Shown here: one piece after another, positions 7,615 through 16,399 of the stretch
Layout of the letters: each line of letters opens with the position of its first letter
How positions within the stretch are numbered: position 1 is the first letter of the stretch
NCBI RefSeq assembly: GCF_027594425.1
Contig: NZ_CP115159.1
Span: 248,001-312,000 of the forward strand
Direction: 5' to 3'
From: Zunongwangia sp. HGR-M22
GTDB lineage: Bacteria; Bacteroidota; Bacteroidia; Flavobacteriales; Flavobacteriaceae
Length of the DNA: 64,000 nucleotides
The notes under the pieces: model-generated
Database searches by the model: none
What the model was told of the DNA's origin: nothing
What the model saw: only the letters and a program-made list of their open reading frames with translations
Program-made: the position numbers and the translations under genes

Positions 7615-8082
7615 CTAGTTAAGATTGCGTTTTTCAACAAAGAATTTTTTCAATAATTGTCCGCATTCTTCTTCCATTATTCCCTGTATAACCTTAGTTT
7701 TTGGGTGTAATTGAACTCCGTATTTTTGATAACCCCGATGGGTGTCTTTTGCGCCAAAAACCAGTTTAGAAAGCTGGCTCCAATATAAAGCACCTGCGCA
7801 CATTTGGCAGGGTTCTAGAGTAACATACATGGTGCAATTTCTTAGATATTTACCACCTAAAAAGCTAGCGGCTGCTGTAATAGATTGCATTTCGGCATGG
7901 GCGGTAACATCATTTAAAGTTTCAGTAAGATTATGGCCTCTGGCTATTATCTTATTTTTAATAACGACAACAACCCCTACAGGAATTTCACCTTTTTCAA
8001 AAGCAATTTCAGCCTCTTCAAAGGCTTTTTTCATAAAATAATTATCATCGTATGGTGTGAGCACGGCAGTATTTTTCAGCAA
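7615..8082 (-). CDS. tadA: tRNA-specific adenosine deaminase-like nucleoside deaminase
   Basis: 155 residues with the cytidine/deoxycytidylate deaminase zinc motif: HAE at 62-64 (His ligand and catalytic Glu) and PCQMC at 91-95 (two Cys ligands). The N-terminal YDDNYFMKKAFEEA block and the IPVG(V/A) segment match the TadA group, which converts A34 to inosine in tRNA-Arg(ACG). Some flavobacterial homologues act instead as guanine or general nucleoside deaminases, so the substrate is not certain. It is divergent from dxs, and the two starts are about 64 bases apart. Confidence 0.82.
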   Translation of the reverse strand: MLKNTAVLTPYDDNYFMKKAFEEAEIAFEKGEIPVGVVVVIKNKIIARGHNLTETLNDVTAHAEMQSITAAASFLGGKYLRNCTMYVTLEPCQMCAGALYWSQLSKLVFGAKDTHRGYQKYGVQLHPKTKVIQGIMEEECGQLLKKFFVEKRNLN

Positions 8083-8129
8083 GATAAAAAACGAAGTTGT
8101 AATTATTCAATTTAGTTTCAGGATAAAGC

Positions 8130-8137
8130 TAAATTTG
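8130..8137 (+). promoter_or_regulatory. -7 box of dxs
   Basis: TAAATTTG matches TAnnTTTG and ends 8 bases before the dxs ATG at 8146. Transcription would start at or next to the start codon, suggesting a leaderless or near-leaderless mRNA. Confidence 0.55.
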
Positions 8138-8145
8138 TGACGATT

Positions 8146-9912
8146 ATGGCGTATACAATTTTAAATACAATACAAGATCCATCAGATCTTAGGCATTTAT
8201 CTAAAGAGGAATTAAAACTGCTTGCAAACGAGTTGCGGCAGTTTATAATAGAAATTGTGGCCGCTAAAGAGGGACATCTTGGTGCCAGTCTTGGTGTGGT
8301 AGAGTTAACCATCGCGTTGCATTTTGTTTTTGATACGCCTAATGATATGTTGGTTTGGGATGTTGGGCATCAGGCTTATGGGCATAAAATTTTAACAGGA
8401 AGACGAGATAATTTTCACACCAATCGTCAATTAAATGGTCTTAGTGGTTTTCCTAAAAGAGAAGAAAGTGTTTATGATACTTTTGGTGTTGGGCATTCTT
8501 CTACATCCATTTCTGCAGCTTTGGGAATGGCATTGGCTTCAAAATTAAATGGAAATTTAGAAAAGCATCATATAGCAGTAATTGGTGATGCGTCGATCGC
8601 TAGCGGAATGTCTTTTGAAGGTTTAAATCATGCCGGGGTAACCGATGCTAATTTGCTGGTAATTTTAAACGATAATGCCATAGGAATCGATCCTAGCGTT
8701 GGAGCTTTAAAAGAATATCTATCCAAAGCCAAAGTTGGATATAAGCCCAAAAAAGGGAATATGATAGAAGCGCTTAATTTCAATTATTTTGGACCGGTTG
8801 ATGGGCACGATATTACAGCTTTAGTGGCTATTCTTGAAGAACTTAAAAATACGGCGGGTCCCAAATTTCTTCATGTTATCACTAAGAAGGGTAAAGGCTT
8901 AAAAAAAGCAGAAGAAGACCAGGTAAAATATCACGCACCGGGAAAATTTAAGCCAGATACAGGAGAATTACTCTCTTCTAATGTAGAAGGATTGCCATTA
9001 AAATATCAGGATGTTTTTGGGTTAACTCTGGTAGAGTTGGCCAAACAAAATCGAAAAATTATAGGAATTACTCCGGCTATGCCAACTGGCAGCTCTTTAA
9101 AATATATGATGGATGCATTTCCTGAAAGAGCTTTCGATGTTGGTATTGCCGAGCAACATGCCGTGACGCTCGCAGCAGGAATGGCAACACAAGGCGCTAT
9201 CGTTTTTTGTAATATCTATTCAACTTTTTTACAAAGAGCTTACGATCAATTAATTCACGATGTTGCGTTACAAAAGTTACCGGTTATATTTTGTTTGGAT
9301 CGTGCCGGCTTGGTAGGCGAAGATGGGGCTACACATCACGGTTTGTTTGATGTTTCATTTTTAAGGGCTATCCCGAATATGATTGTAGCAGCACCGGCAA
9401 ACGAGATCGAGCTAAGGCAATTATTGTATACCGCTCAACTAGGATTATCGAATCCAATCGCCATACGTTACCCCAGAGGTAGAGGCGTGATGAAAAACTG
9501 GCAGGTGCCATTTCAAACTTTGGAAATAGGAAAGGGAGTTTGTGAAAACGAAGGTGAAGACATTGCCATCCTTTGTATAGGAGCAATTATCAAAAACGCA
9601 AAAGCTGCTTTAAAGGAAACAGAAAAGCCAATAGGATTATATAATATGAGGTTTATAAAACCTTTAGATGAAGAATTGCTTCATCATATTTTCAGCAAGT
9701 ATACAACTATAATTACGGTTGAAGACGGAGTGGTGAAAGGCGGTTTTGGAAGTAGTGTTTTAGAATTTGCAGCAACGAATAACTATTCCCGAAAAATAAA
9801 ATGTTTAGGAGTTCCCGATACTTTTATTGAGCATGGAAAAATTGATGAATTACAAGAAATCTCTGGAATAGACGTTAAAACTATAGTACAAGTGATAAAA
9901 TCTTTGTTTTAA
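8146..9912 (+). CDS. dxs: 1-deoxy-D-xylulose-5-phosphate synthase
   Basis: This thiamine-diphosphate enzyme condenses pyruvate and glyceraldehyde 3-phosphate in the first step of the MEP isoprenoid pathway. The 588-residue protein has GHQAYGH (74-80), GHSST (116-120), the ThDP/Mg motif starting GDAS (147) and continuing to NDN (175-177), then the pyrimidine-binding domain with the catalytic Glu in GIAEQHAV and a C-terminal transketolase-like domain. It is slightly shorter than the roughly 620 residues of E. coli Dxs, as is usual in this phylum. The ATG at 8146 is chosen over the in-frame GTG at 8137 because the GTG lies on the -7 box. No other MEP genes are adjacent. Confidence 0.95.
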   Translation: MAYTILNTIQDPSDLRHLSKEELKLLANELRQFIIEIVAAKEGHLGASLGVVELTIALHFVFDTPNDMLVWDVGHQAYGHKILTGRRDNFHTNRQLNGLSGFPKREESVYDTFGVGHSSTSISAALGMALASKLNGNLEKHHIAVIGDASIASGMSFEGLNHAGVTDANLLVILNDNAIGIDPSVGALKEYLSKAKVGYKPKKGNMIEALNFNYFGPVDGHDITALVAILEELKNTAGPKFLHVITKKGKGLKKAEEDQVKYHAPGKFKPDTGELLSSNVEGLPLKYQDVFGLTLVELAKQNRKIIGITPAMPTGSSLKYMMDAFPERAFDVGIAEQHAVTLAAGMATQGAIVFCNIYSTFLQRAYDQLIHDVALQKLPVIFCLDRAGLVGEDGATHHGLFDVSFLRAIPNMIVAAPANEIELRQLLYTAQLGLSNPIAIRYPRGRGVMKNWQVPFQTLEIGKGVCENEGEDIAILCIGAIIKNAKAALKETEKPIGLYNMRFIKPLDEELLHHIFSKYTTIITVEDGVVKGGFGSSVLEFAATNNYSRKIKCLGVPDTFIEHGKIDELQEISGIDVKTIVQVIKSLF

Positions 9913-9950
9913 TTTTTAATTTAGCGAATCCGAATAATCTAAAACACTTA

Positions 9951-10949
9951 ATGAAAGCCCGATTAATCCTTAGTTTAATTAGTATTTCATTCTTTCTTGG
10001 CGTATTTTCTCTACCAGCATATGCACAAAATCAAACGGCGCAAGACACCACAAAAACGCCGCAAGATTCTGCAGATGTGGAGAAGGTTGTGATTTACTGG
10101 TCTGAGAAGAATGCTGTTGGAGTGAATTTAAATGAAGTTGCTTTTGTGAACTGGAACGCAGGTGGAAATAATTCTATATCAGCCTTGTTTCATGGTGAAT
10201 TTGAACGCAATTTTAAAAGGAAACTCACCAGCTGGAAGAATTATCTCTATTTACGATATGGTCTTAACTCGCAACAAGGGCAGGAACTAAGAAAGACCGA
10301 TGATCAAATTCACTTTAAAACCACTTTTGGATATCGCGCAGATTCTGTTTCTAATTGGTATTATTCTGGCAATATAGATTTTAGGACACAGTTTGCAAAT
10401 GGATATAAATATCCTAATAAAGATGCAGCAATATCCAAATTCATGGCGCCTGGTTATCTTTTAATTGGTGTGGGTACTCAGTTTTCTCATCCCGATGAAA
10501 ATTTTAATGCCTATATCTCGCCGGTAACCGAAAAATCTACATTTGTTTTAGATCAAAGATTGGCTAATGAAGGGGCTTATGGTGTAGAAGGAGCAGAATA
10601 TGATGAGGACGATAATCTTATTAAAGAAGGCAAAAAAGTGCGATCTGAATTTGGGTTTTTGATAACCAGTGATTACAAAACACAGGTTTTTCCTAATGTG
10701 AATATGAATACTCAAATAAGTTTTTATTCAGATTATTTAAATAACTTCGGGAATATAGATGTCGATTGGCAATTAAATTTTGATATGAAAGTAAACGATT
10801 TTATTAAAGCCAATATAGGGTCTCATATCCTTTATGATGACGATGTAAAATATAAAGAAGACACCAATGGTGATGGTGAGTTAGAAACTTTAGGGCCAAG
10901 AGTGCAGTGGAAACAGCTTTTGGGAATTGGGTTTACCTATGTTTTTTAA
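9951..10949 (+). CDS. DUF3078 outer-membrane protein
   Basis: 332 residues with a signal peptide (cleavage near AYA-QN, residue 25), a short Thr/Asp-rich linker and then an all-beta, aromatic-rich body ending in YVF. This is consistent with a beta-barrel inserted by BamA. The W-S-E-K-N start and the AFVNWNAGGNNS segment match DUF3078, a Bacteroidota family of unknown function often found next to dxs. It follows dxs by 38 bases and is probably co-transcribed with it. Confidence 0.8.
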   Translation: MKARLILSLISISFFLGVFSLPAYAQNQTAQDTTKTPQDSADVEKVVIYWSEKNAVGVNLNEVAFVNWNAGGNNSISALFHGEFERNFKRKLTSWKNYLYLRYGLNSQQGQELRKTDDQIHFKTTFGYRADSVSNWYYSGNIDFRTQFANGYKYPNKDAAISKFMAPGYLLIGVGTQFSHPDENFNAYISPVTEKSTFVLDQRLANEGAYGVEGAEYDEDDNLIKEGKKVRSEFGFLITSDYKTQVFPNVNMNTQISFYSDYLNNFGNIDVDWQLNFDMKVNDFIKANIGSHILYDDDVKYKEDTNGDGELETLGPRVQWKQLLGIGFTYVF

Positions 10950-10956
10950 TGTGTGA

Positions 10957-10975
10957 TTTTAATTTGAAATTAAAA
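10957..10975. terminator. AT-only inverted repeat between convergent genes
   Basis: TTTTAATTT (10957-10965) and AAATTAAAA (10967-10975) around a single G. This is a weak palindrome that could act as a bidirectional end for the DUF3078 gene and dgt; the one-base loop makes a stable hairpin doubtful. Confidence 0.35.
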
Positions 10976-12316
10976 ACCAGAACCTTGGTATCTTTTAAAA
11001 GAAGAAACCGTAAATCCATCGGTTAAAGATGCGGTGTACGAGCAAATCTGAATTAACTTTTCAAATACCGAAGTCTCAGACTGTAAATGCTTTAGCTTTG
11101 GTAAAGATCGTAACACCAAATCATTAAAATTAGAATCTGGATCTTCTGTTTCTGGCAAAAAAGCTTTAGTATAGGTATCCAATAAGGTTTCTAGCATTTT
11201 ATAGCCTGCGATTTCTTTGTTGATTACTTCTTCGCTTTGGTATATCTTTTCGACGCTTATTTTAATGATATCTTTAATCTGTGCTTCGTACTTGCTTCTA
11301 TCGAATAATGACTGATGAAATTCACCCGCAAGAATTTGATCTTCATTTTCCAGGAATATTTCTGCAGCTTCTCTTATCAAAGTATTTATAGCCAAAGATC
11401 TTAAATAGCTAAGGCGATCTGCCGTATTCTGTAAAGAATTATACTTTGGTGTCGAGATTGTGTCTTTAACTAATTTAATAAGATACTCCAACGCATAATC
11501 TTCGTCGATAAGACCAAGGTTTATGCCGTCTTCAAAATCTATGATAGTATAACAAATATCGTCTGCTGCTTCTACCAAAAACGCTAATGGATGGCGTGAA
11601 AAACTGATATTACCTTCATTGCCGGTTTTGGTTAAGCCAAGTTCTTCTGCCACATCTAGCATTGTTTCTTTTTCACTCTGGAAGAAACCAAACTTTTTAT
11701 CTGCAATGTTAGCGGTTGGTTTGTGTGGTAGTGATTCTTTTGGATACTTGATAAAAGCCCCAAGCGTCGCATAGCTAATTCTTAATCCGCCGGGAGTGCC
11801 GGGTCGATCCTGAGTTAGAATTTTAAATCCGTTTGCATTTCCTTCAAACTTAATAAGATCTTGATATTCTTTCTCGCTAAGTTGTGATTTAAATCTTTTT
11901 CCGTTTCCGTTTAAAAAATATTCTCCTATTGCTTTTTCTCCGGAATGTCCAAAAGGCGGATTCCCGATATCGTGGGCTAAAGCCGCCGCAGCTACGATGG
12001 CACCAAAATCATTCATCTGGTAACCATGAATATTGCTTAAATGCGGATGCTTTTCTAAGATTTTCTTGCCGGTAAGGCGTCCTAGAGAGCGGCCAACTAC
12101 AGAAACCTCTAAACTATGTGTTAAGCGCGTATGTACAAAATCTGTTTTGGAAAGTGGGATTACCTGTGTTTTATCCTGCAAACTTCTAAAAGCTGAAGAG
12201 AAAATGATACGGTCGTAATCTACTTCGAATCCTAAGCGGGTTTCGTCCTGCTCTTTACGTAAGCGTTTGTTGGTATCTCCAGATCGTTTTAGTGATAATA
12301 GTTGTTCCCAGTTCAT
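10970..12316 (-). CDS. dgt: Deoxyguanosinetriphosphate triphosphohydrolase
   Basis: 448-residue HD-domain enzyme that hydrolyses dGTP to deoxyguanosine and triphosphate, helping to set dNTP pools. Visible features are the N-terminal RLGFEVDYDRIIFSSAFR block, RLTHSLEV with His67, AHDIGNPPFGH with His115-Asp116, and a later Asp in VEAADDICY. These are the HD metal ligands of the dGTPase family. Length fits the type found in Bacteroidota. It is convergent with the DUF3078 gene. Confidence 0.92.
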   Translation of the reverse strand: MNWEQLLSLKRSGDTNKRLRKEQDETRLGFEVDYDRIIFSSAFRSLQDKTQVIPLSKTDFVHTRLTHSLEVSVVGRSLGRLTGKKILEKHPHLSNIHGYQMNDFGAIVAAAALAHDIGNPPFGHSGEKAIGEYFLNGNGKRFKSQLSEKEYQDLIKFEGNANGFKILTQDRPGTPGGLRISYATLGAFIKYPKESLPHKPTANIADKKFGFFQSEKETMLDVAEELGLTKTGNEGNISFSRHPLAFLVEAADDICYTIIDFEDGINLGLIDEDYALEYLIKLVKDTISTPKYNSLQNTADRLSYLRSLAINTLIREAAEIFLENEDQILAGEFHQSLFDRSKYEAQIKDIIKISVEKIYQSEEVINKEIAGYKMLETLLDTYTKAFLPETEDPDSNFNDLVLRSLPKLKHLQSETSVFEKLIQICSYTASLTDGFTVSSFKRYQGSGF

Positions 12317-12328
12317 GATTTTGGTTTT

Positions 12329-12418
12329 GCGTTAGGGATAGAGCGGTTTGTTTGAGCTCTTGCAAGATTGGTAAATCTTGAAAAGCGAGTAGCGAAAGCC
12401 CGGCCGAAGGCAACGCCC
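12329..12418. repeat. Structured intergenic repeat of flavobacterial type
   Basis: The dgt/DUF3109 gap carries an element with outer arms GCGTT (12329-12333) and AACGC (12412-12416). Inside are a perfect hairpin CAAGATT/AATCTTG (12363-12380) and the GC-rich block AGCGAAAGCCCGGCCGAAGG. I recall near-identical blocks ending in the complement of 'ATCCCTAACGC' scattered through flavobacterial genomes. Only one copy is in this window, so the repeat status rests on memory. Confidence 0.5.
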
Positions 12419-12421
12419 AGA

Positions 12422-12985
12422 TTATAGGTTTTCGGCTACTTTTTCTAATTCCATATACCAGTCTTCGCCAAATTTTCTAATAAGCGCTTCTTTGGTAAAT
12501 TTATAGATGGGCACACCAAGTTCTTCTCCTAAGCTACAGGCATCATCGCAAATATGCCATTGGTGATAATTTACCGCAGCAAATTCTGAATATTGTTGAA
12601 CTCTAACTGGGTAAAGATGGCAGGAAACTGGTTTTTTCCAATCGATTTCTCCTTGATTGTATGCCTGTTCTATGCCGCATAAAGCTGTTCCTTTATCATC
12701 AAAAGTTACATAGGCGCAGTCTGCACCATCGATAAGCGGAGTTTCTATCTCATCAAAATCTGTAGTGATGTAAGTGCCTTGTTCTTCGATGGCATCTATA
12801 CCTTTTTGTCTAAGAAAGGGTTTTACTTTTGGATAAATTCTATCCAATATTTCTTTCTCATACTCTTCTACGGGAGCTCCTGCGTCTCCGTCTACACAAC
12901 AAGCGCCTTTACATGCACTTATATTACAAACAAATTCTTTTTTAAGAATTTCTTCTGATACTATGGTTTTACCTAACTGAAACAT
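12422..12985 (-). CDS. DUF3109 family cysteine-rich protein
   Basis: 187 residues with a C-x4-C-x3-CC cluster near the N-terminus (Cys20, 25, 29, 30) and further cysteines in CAYVTF, ALCGIE, VSCHLYPV and WHICDDAC. This layout is like the YkgJ/DUF3109 family of putative zinc or iron-sulfur proteins of unknown function. It has no signal peptide. It starts divergently from the MarC operon. Confidence 0.8.
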   Translation of the reverse strand: MFQLGKTIVSEEILKKEFVCNISACKGACCVDGDAGAPVEEYEKEILDRIYPKVKPFLRQKGIDAIEEQGTYITTDFDEIETPLIDGADCAYVTFDDKGTALCGIEQAYNQGEIDWKKPVSCHLYPVRVQQYSEFAAVNYHQWHICDDACSLGEELGVPIYKFTKEALIRKFGEDWYMELEKVAENL

Positions 12986-13083
12986 ACGGCAAAGATAATT
13001 TTATGATTGATTTTATAAAGAAAAGCGCCTCATTATTTAGCAAATATTTCCATTTCAAAATGGCTCAATTTGTTATGAAAAAT

Positions 13084-13091
13084 TACTTTTG
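13084..13091 (+). promoter_or_regulatory. -7 box of the marC operon
   Basis: TACTTTTG is an exact TAnnTTTG match ending 16 bases before the ATG at 13108. Confidence 0.55.
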
Positions 13092-13107
13092 CAAAAAATT
13101 TAGAATT

Positions 13108-13689
13108 ATGTTTAAATTGTTCGATCTCAGACAAGTGTTTACGGCGGGTATGGTTTTATTCGCTGTTATCGATATTATTGGTAGTATCCCAATAGTTTTG
13201 GATTTGCGTAAAAAGGTAGGGCATATACAAAGCGAGAAAGCTTCTATAGTCGCAGGATTGCTAATGATTGCTTTTTTGTTTTTAGGGAAAGAGATTCTTA
13301 ATCTTATTGGGATCGATGTAAACTCTTTTGCGGTGGCAGGTGCTTTTATCCTGTTTTTCCTTGCTTTAGAAATGATTTTGGGGATTAGTCTTTATAAAGA
13401 TGATTCTATAGAATCTGCATCAATCGTGCCTTTAGCCTTTCCTTTAGTGGCGGGAGCAGGGACAATGACGTCACTTTTATCTTTAAGGGCCGAATATGAA
13501 ACAATAAATATTATTGTCGCTATCATAATCAATATTATCTTTGTATATATAGTTTTAAAATCCTCCGGAAAAATTGAAAGGGTTTTAGGATCCCAGGGTA
13601 TAAGTGTTATCCGTAAAATATTTGGCGTTATTTTATTGGCAATCGCCGTTAAACTTTTTGCCGCAAACATTCAGAGTTTATTTAAATGA
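13108..13689 (+). CDS. MarC family inner-membrane protein
   Basis: 193 residues with about six hydrophobic helices and the family block starting FxxIDIIGSIPIVLDL near the N-terminus. MarC proteins are integral membrane proteins of unclear function; the old multiple-antibiotic-resistance role was withdrawn. The ATG at 13108 is chosen instead of an upstream ATG at 13003 because the promoter box lies between them and the extra 35 residues are not family-like. It overlaps the next gene by 4 bases. Confidence 0.85.
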   Translation: MFKLFDLRQVFTAGMVLFAVIDIIGSIPIVLDLRKKVGHIQSEKASIVAGLLMIAFLFLGKEILNLIGIDVNSFAVAGAFILFFLALEMILGISLYKDDSIESASIVPLAFPLVAGAGTMTSLLSLRAEYETINIIVAIIINIIFVYIVLKSSGKIERVLGSQGISVIRKIFGVILLAIAVKLFAANIQSLFK

Positions 13690-13889
13690 CAAAGTATTTA
13701 ATTTACACGATCATCTTTTTAGGAGTTGTTGTAATTGGTTTTAATATTACCATTTTAGATTTTAGTAGCCATATCATGGAAGATGAGAGTGGTGGGGCTT
13801 TAATCGCAATTATTGCAAGCCTTTGTGTGATTGTTTTAATGGGAATTTTATTGGTCTCTAGAGCTATTGCTAAAAAACACAACAGTTAA
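13686..13889 (+). CDS. Small two-helix membrane protein
   Basis: 67 residues with two hydrophobic segments (about 4-24 and 40-60) separated by an acidic MEDESGG loop and a basic C-terminus. It overlaps marC by ATGA and is followed 2 bases later by the FAD protein gene, so it belongs to a three-gene operon. No family recognised. Confidence 0.75.
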   Translation: MTKYLIYTIIFLGVVVIGFNITILDFSSHIMEDESGGALIAIIASLCVIVLMGILLVSRAIAKKHNS

Positions 13890-13891
13890 TT

Positions 13892-14503
13892 ATGGAATAT
13901 GATCTTTTAATTGTTGGTGGTGGTGCTGCAGCAATGTCTTGTGCCTTAGTGATTGGTTCGGCTTTGGAGAAAGAATATGCAAAAGATAAAAAAATTGGTA
14001 TTGTTCTTCATCAAAAATCTTCAGATCTTCAGAACGCATTATTCAATAATGTGTTAGGATTAAAACCGGGTACTGAGGGTAGAGCTTTATTAGAGGAAGG
14101 ACCACGGCAGTTAGAGGAGTTATATCCAAAAGTAGATCAATTAAAGAAAGAGAAGCTTCAGCATATTAGTAAAAATGAAGATGGGATTTACGAGCTTAAA
14201 ACTAATAAAGAAACATATCTGGCTAAAAAAGTTGTTATTGCTATAGGATACTCTGATAATTTTAGAATAGGCGGTTTGGATAAATATGTAATGCCCCACA
14301 AAAAAGCGAAAGCTTCTAAAAATCGAATTCAGTTAATGAATGAAGATCATCTTGTGATCCCAGATCTTTATGTAGCGGGATCTTTAGCTGGATGGCGAAG
14401 CCAATATTCGATAGCCTGCGGAAGTGGAGCTGCTGTAGCCACCGATATCCTTACCGATTGGAATGATGGGGAACACACTAAAGTGCACGATAAATTATTC
14501 TAA
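13892..14503 (+). CDS. FAD-dependent pyridine nucleotide-disulfide oxidoreductase-like protein
   Basis: 203 residues. Residues 5-14 form a dinucleotide-binding loop (LIVGGGAAAM), and residues near 110-125 have a second glycine-containing AIGYS segment. The C-terminal YVAGSLAGW...SIACGSGAAVA resembles the FAD-binding end of thioredoxin reductases. The protein lacks the CxxC redox pair and is much shorter than thioredoxin reductase (about 310), because the NADPH domain is missing. It may bind FAD as a single-domain protein. It ends the marC operon and overlaps the opposite gene by 9 bases. Confidence 0.7.
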   Translation: MEYDLLIVGGGAAAMSCALVIGSALEKEYAKDKKIGIVLHQKSSDLQNALFNNVLGLKPGTEGRALLEEGPRQLEELYPKVDQLKKEKLQHISKNEDGIYELKTNKETYLAKKVVIAIGYSDNFRIGGLDKYVMPHKKAKASKNRIQLMNEDHLVIPDLYVAGSLAGWRSQYSIACGSGAAVATDILTDWNDGEHTKVHDKLF

Positions 14504-14797
14504 AAATAATGCTGCAATAGTAACTACTAAGGAGGTTGCCATAAGTATTAAAAAAACTTTATGTAAGCAACGGTAAAATAAAGCTCTTTTTAGTTTACCG
14601 GTAAAGACCTTATCTTCAGGATGCGATACAATATGTCTTTTAATGCTATGATTTGATACGTAAGAAGAATCTACAAAAATTTCTTTTTTCAGCATAAGGA
14701 ACGCGCTATTATCCAGCAATCGAAAACTTACTGCGATTACAAAAAAGAATAGCGAGGTGCTTAAGCTGTATATTAATAAAACTTCTGGTTCTTCCAT
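14495..14797 (-). CDS. Hypothetical two-helix membrane protein
   Basis: 100 residues with hydrophobic segments at about 8-30 and 80-98 and a basic middle region. It starts directly after the S41 protease stop codon on the same strand (zero-base gap) and its 3' end overlaps the convergent FAD protein by 9 bases. No family recognised. Confidence 0.65.
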   Translation of the reverse strand: MEEPEVLLIYSLSTSLFFFVIAVSFRLLDNSAFLMLKKEIFVDSSYVSNHSIKRHIVSHPEDKVFTGKLKRALFYRCLHKVFLILMATSLVVTIAALFLE

Positions 14798-16399
14798 TTA
14801 ATCTTTAAAATTGTTTTTTTCTTCAGATAATTCCAAAACTTTATCAATTACTGGATCGCCTTCGTTTTTTAGTTGCTGAAAGTAATTAGAACCAAATAGC
14901 TGCTGTGCCATTACCGCTTTTAAATACTGCATCATTAATGGCTTGTATTTGGTAAGTCGAATACTTAAACCTTCGTTCTTTCCGTAGGCGATTAAACGAT
15001 CGATAGTCTCGTCGTTAATCTCTACATTTTCATCAAATTCTTTTTTAGGCAGTGAATTGTAGTAGGATCTATTTCGTTCTAATTCCTGAAAAATAAACCG
15101 ACTTAAAAATCCACGATTTAATAAAATACTTATATGTTCTCGTTCAATTTCGATGTCTTTTGGGATAAAGACATCTGGAATTATACCGCCACCGCCATAA
15201 ACCACTTTACCGCCCGGGGTTACATATTTTAAAGAGTCATCTACTTTTATGCTGTCGACACTTTTTAATTCGCCATTTTCATAACGGCGTTCGTAGTCTC
15301 TAAAGTAGTTGGCATTTCCGTTTTCGTAAGGTTTTTGGATGGAGCGTCCTGTTGGCGTGTAGTATCTAGCAATAGTTAATCTTACGGCGCTACCGTCGCC
15401 AAGATCCATTTCACGTTGTACCAATCCTTTCCCGTAAGAACGTCGCCCTATTATGGTGCCTACATCGTTATCCTGTAAAGCACCAGCAACTACCTCGCTG
15501 GCTGAGGCAGAATTTTCGTTGATAAGAACATAAACGTGACCATTTTCAAAATCGCCTTCACGTTGTGCAAAAGTTTTTTCTATAGATCCGCTTTTGTTTT
15601 TGGTGAATAATATAAGTTTATCTTCTTTTAAAAACTCGTCTATAATATTTATCGCTTCGGCCAGATAACCCCCGGGATTGTCCCGAAGATCTAGTGCTAT
15701 TTCTTTTGCACCGGCAATTTCTAAGGCTTTGATTGCGGCCCTAAACTCTTCGTAAGTAGATTCAGCAAATCGATTTATTTTTATATAGCCTACAGTTTTG
15801 TTCAGCATATAAACAGCTTCTACACTTTTAATAGGTACTTTATCGCGTTCTACATTAAAAGTAAGAAGTTTATCGTGTCCCGGCCGTTTTATCTTTAATT
15901 CGACCTTGCTGCCTCGCTTTCCTTTTAAGAATGTGGTTAACGAATCACTGCTAACACTAAGATCAAAAAGTGGTTTGTCGTTGGCATATAAAATACGGTC
16001 GCCACCACGAATTCCTATTTTTTCACTTGGCCCTCCTTCTAATGGTTGGATTACCATTATGGTGTCGTTTATAGCATAGAAACTTACCCCAATCCCTACA
16101 AAATCGCCTTTCATATTTTGGGAAACATTATCGTATTCTCTCTCTGGAATATAAACTGAATGTGGGTCTAAACCTTTCAGGATATTGTTTACCGTAATAT
16201 CAACTATGCTATCGGTATTTACATCGTCTACATATTCGTAATCGATATAGTCGATTAGACGATTTAATTTTTCTTTTTTAGGATTGGAGGAAAAAAGCTG
16301 ATCTGATGACGAATAGTTTATTTTACCACCCATGTAAACGCCAATAGCGCAGGCAATTCCTAATAAGAGCGGAGTATATATTTTTCTATTCGTTTTCAA
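14798..16399 (-). CDS. S41 family carboxy-terminal processing peptidase
   Basis: 533 residues. An N-terminal membrane anchor (about 7-24) places the enzyme in the periplasm. A PDZ domain covers about 90-185, and the protease core has DLRDNPGGYL (237-246), SASASE with predicted catalytic Ser299, and SYGKG with Lys324. This gives the Ser-Lys dyad of CtpA/Prc with the usual 25-residue spacing. These enzymes trim C-termini of periplasmic proteins. It overlaps the dCMP deaminase gene by 4 bases, an arrangement I recall from other flavobacteria. Confidence 0.92.
   Translation of the reverse strand: MKTNRKIYTPLLLGIACAIGVYMGGKINYSSSDQLFSSNPKKEKLNRLIDYIDYEYVDDVNTDSIVDITVNNILKGLDPHSVYIPEREYDNVSQNMKGDFVGIGVSFYAINDTIMVIQPLEGGPSEKIGIRGGDRILYANDKPLFDLSVSSDSLTTFLKGKRGSKVELKIKRPGHDKLLTFNVERDKVPIKSVEAVYMLNKTVGYIKINRFAESTYEEFRAAIKALEIAGAKEIALDLRDNPGGYLAEAINIIDEFLKEDKLILFTKNKSGSIEKTFAQREGDFENGHVYVLINENSASASEVVAGALQDNDVGTIIGRRSYGKGLVQREMDLGDGSAVRLTIARYYTPTGRSIQKPYENGNANYFRDYERRYENGELKSVDSIKVDDSLKYVTPGGKVVYGGGGIIPDVFIPKDIEIEREHISILLNRGFLSRFIFQELERNRSYYNSLPKKEFDENVEINDETIDRLIAYGKNEGLSIRLTKYKPLMMQYLKAVMAQQLFGSNYFQQLKNEGDPVIDKVLELSEEKNNFKD

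Noticed and set aside
13003-13107. Longer MarC protein starting at 13003
   Set aside because: A consensus promoter box lies inside this segment and the residues are not MarC-like.
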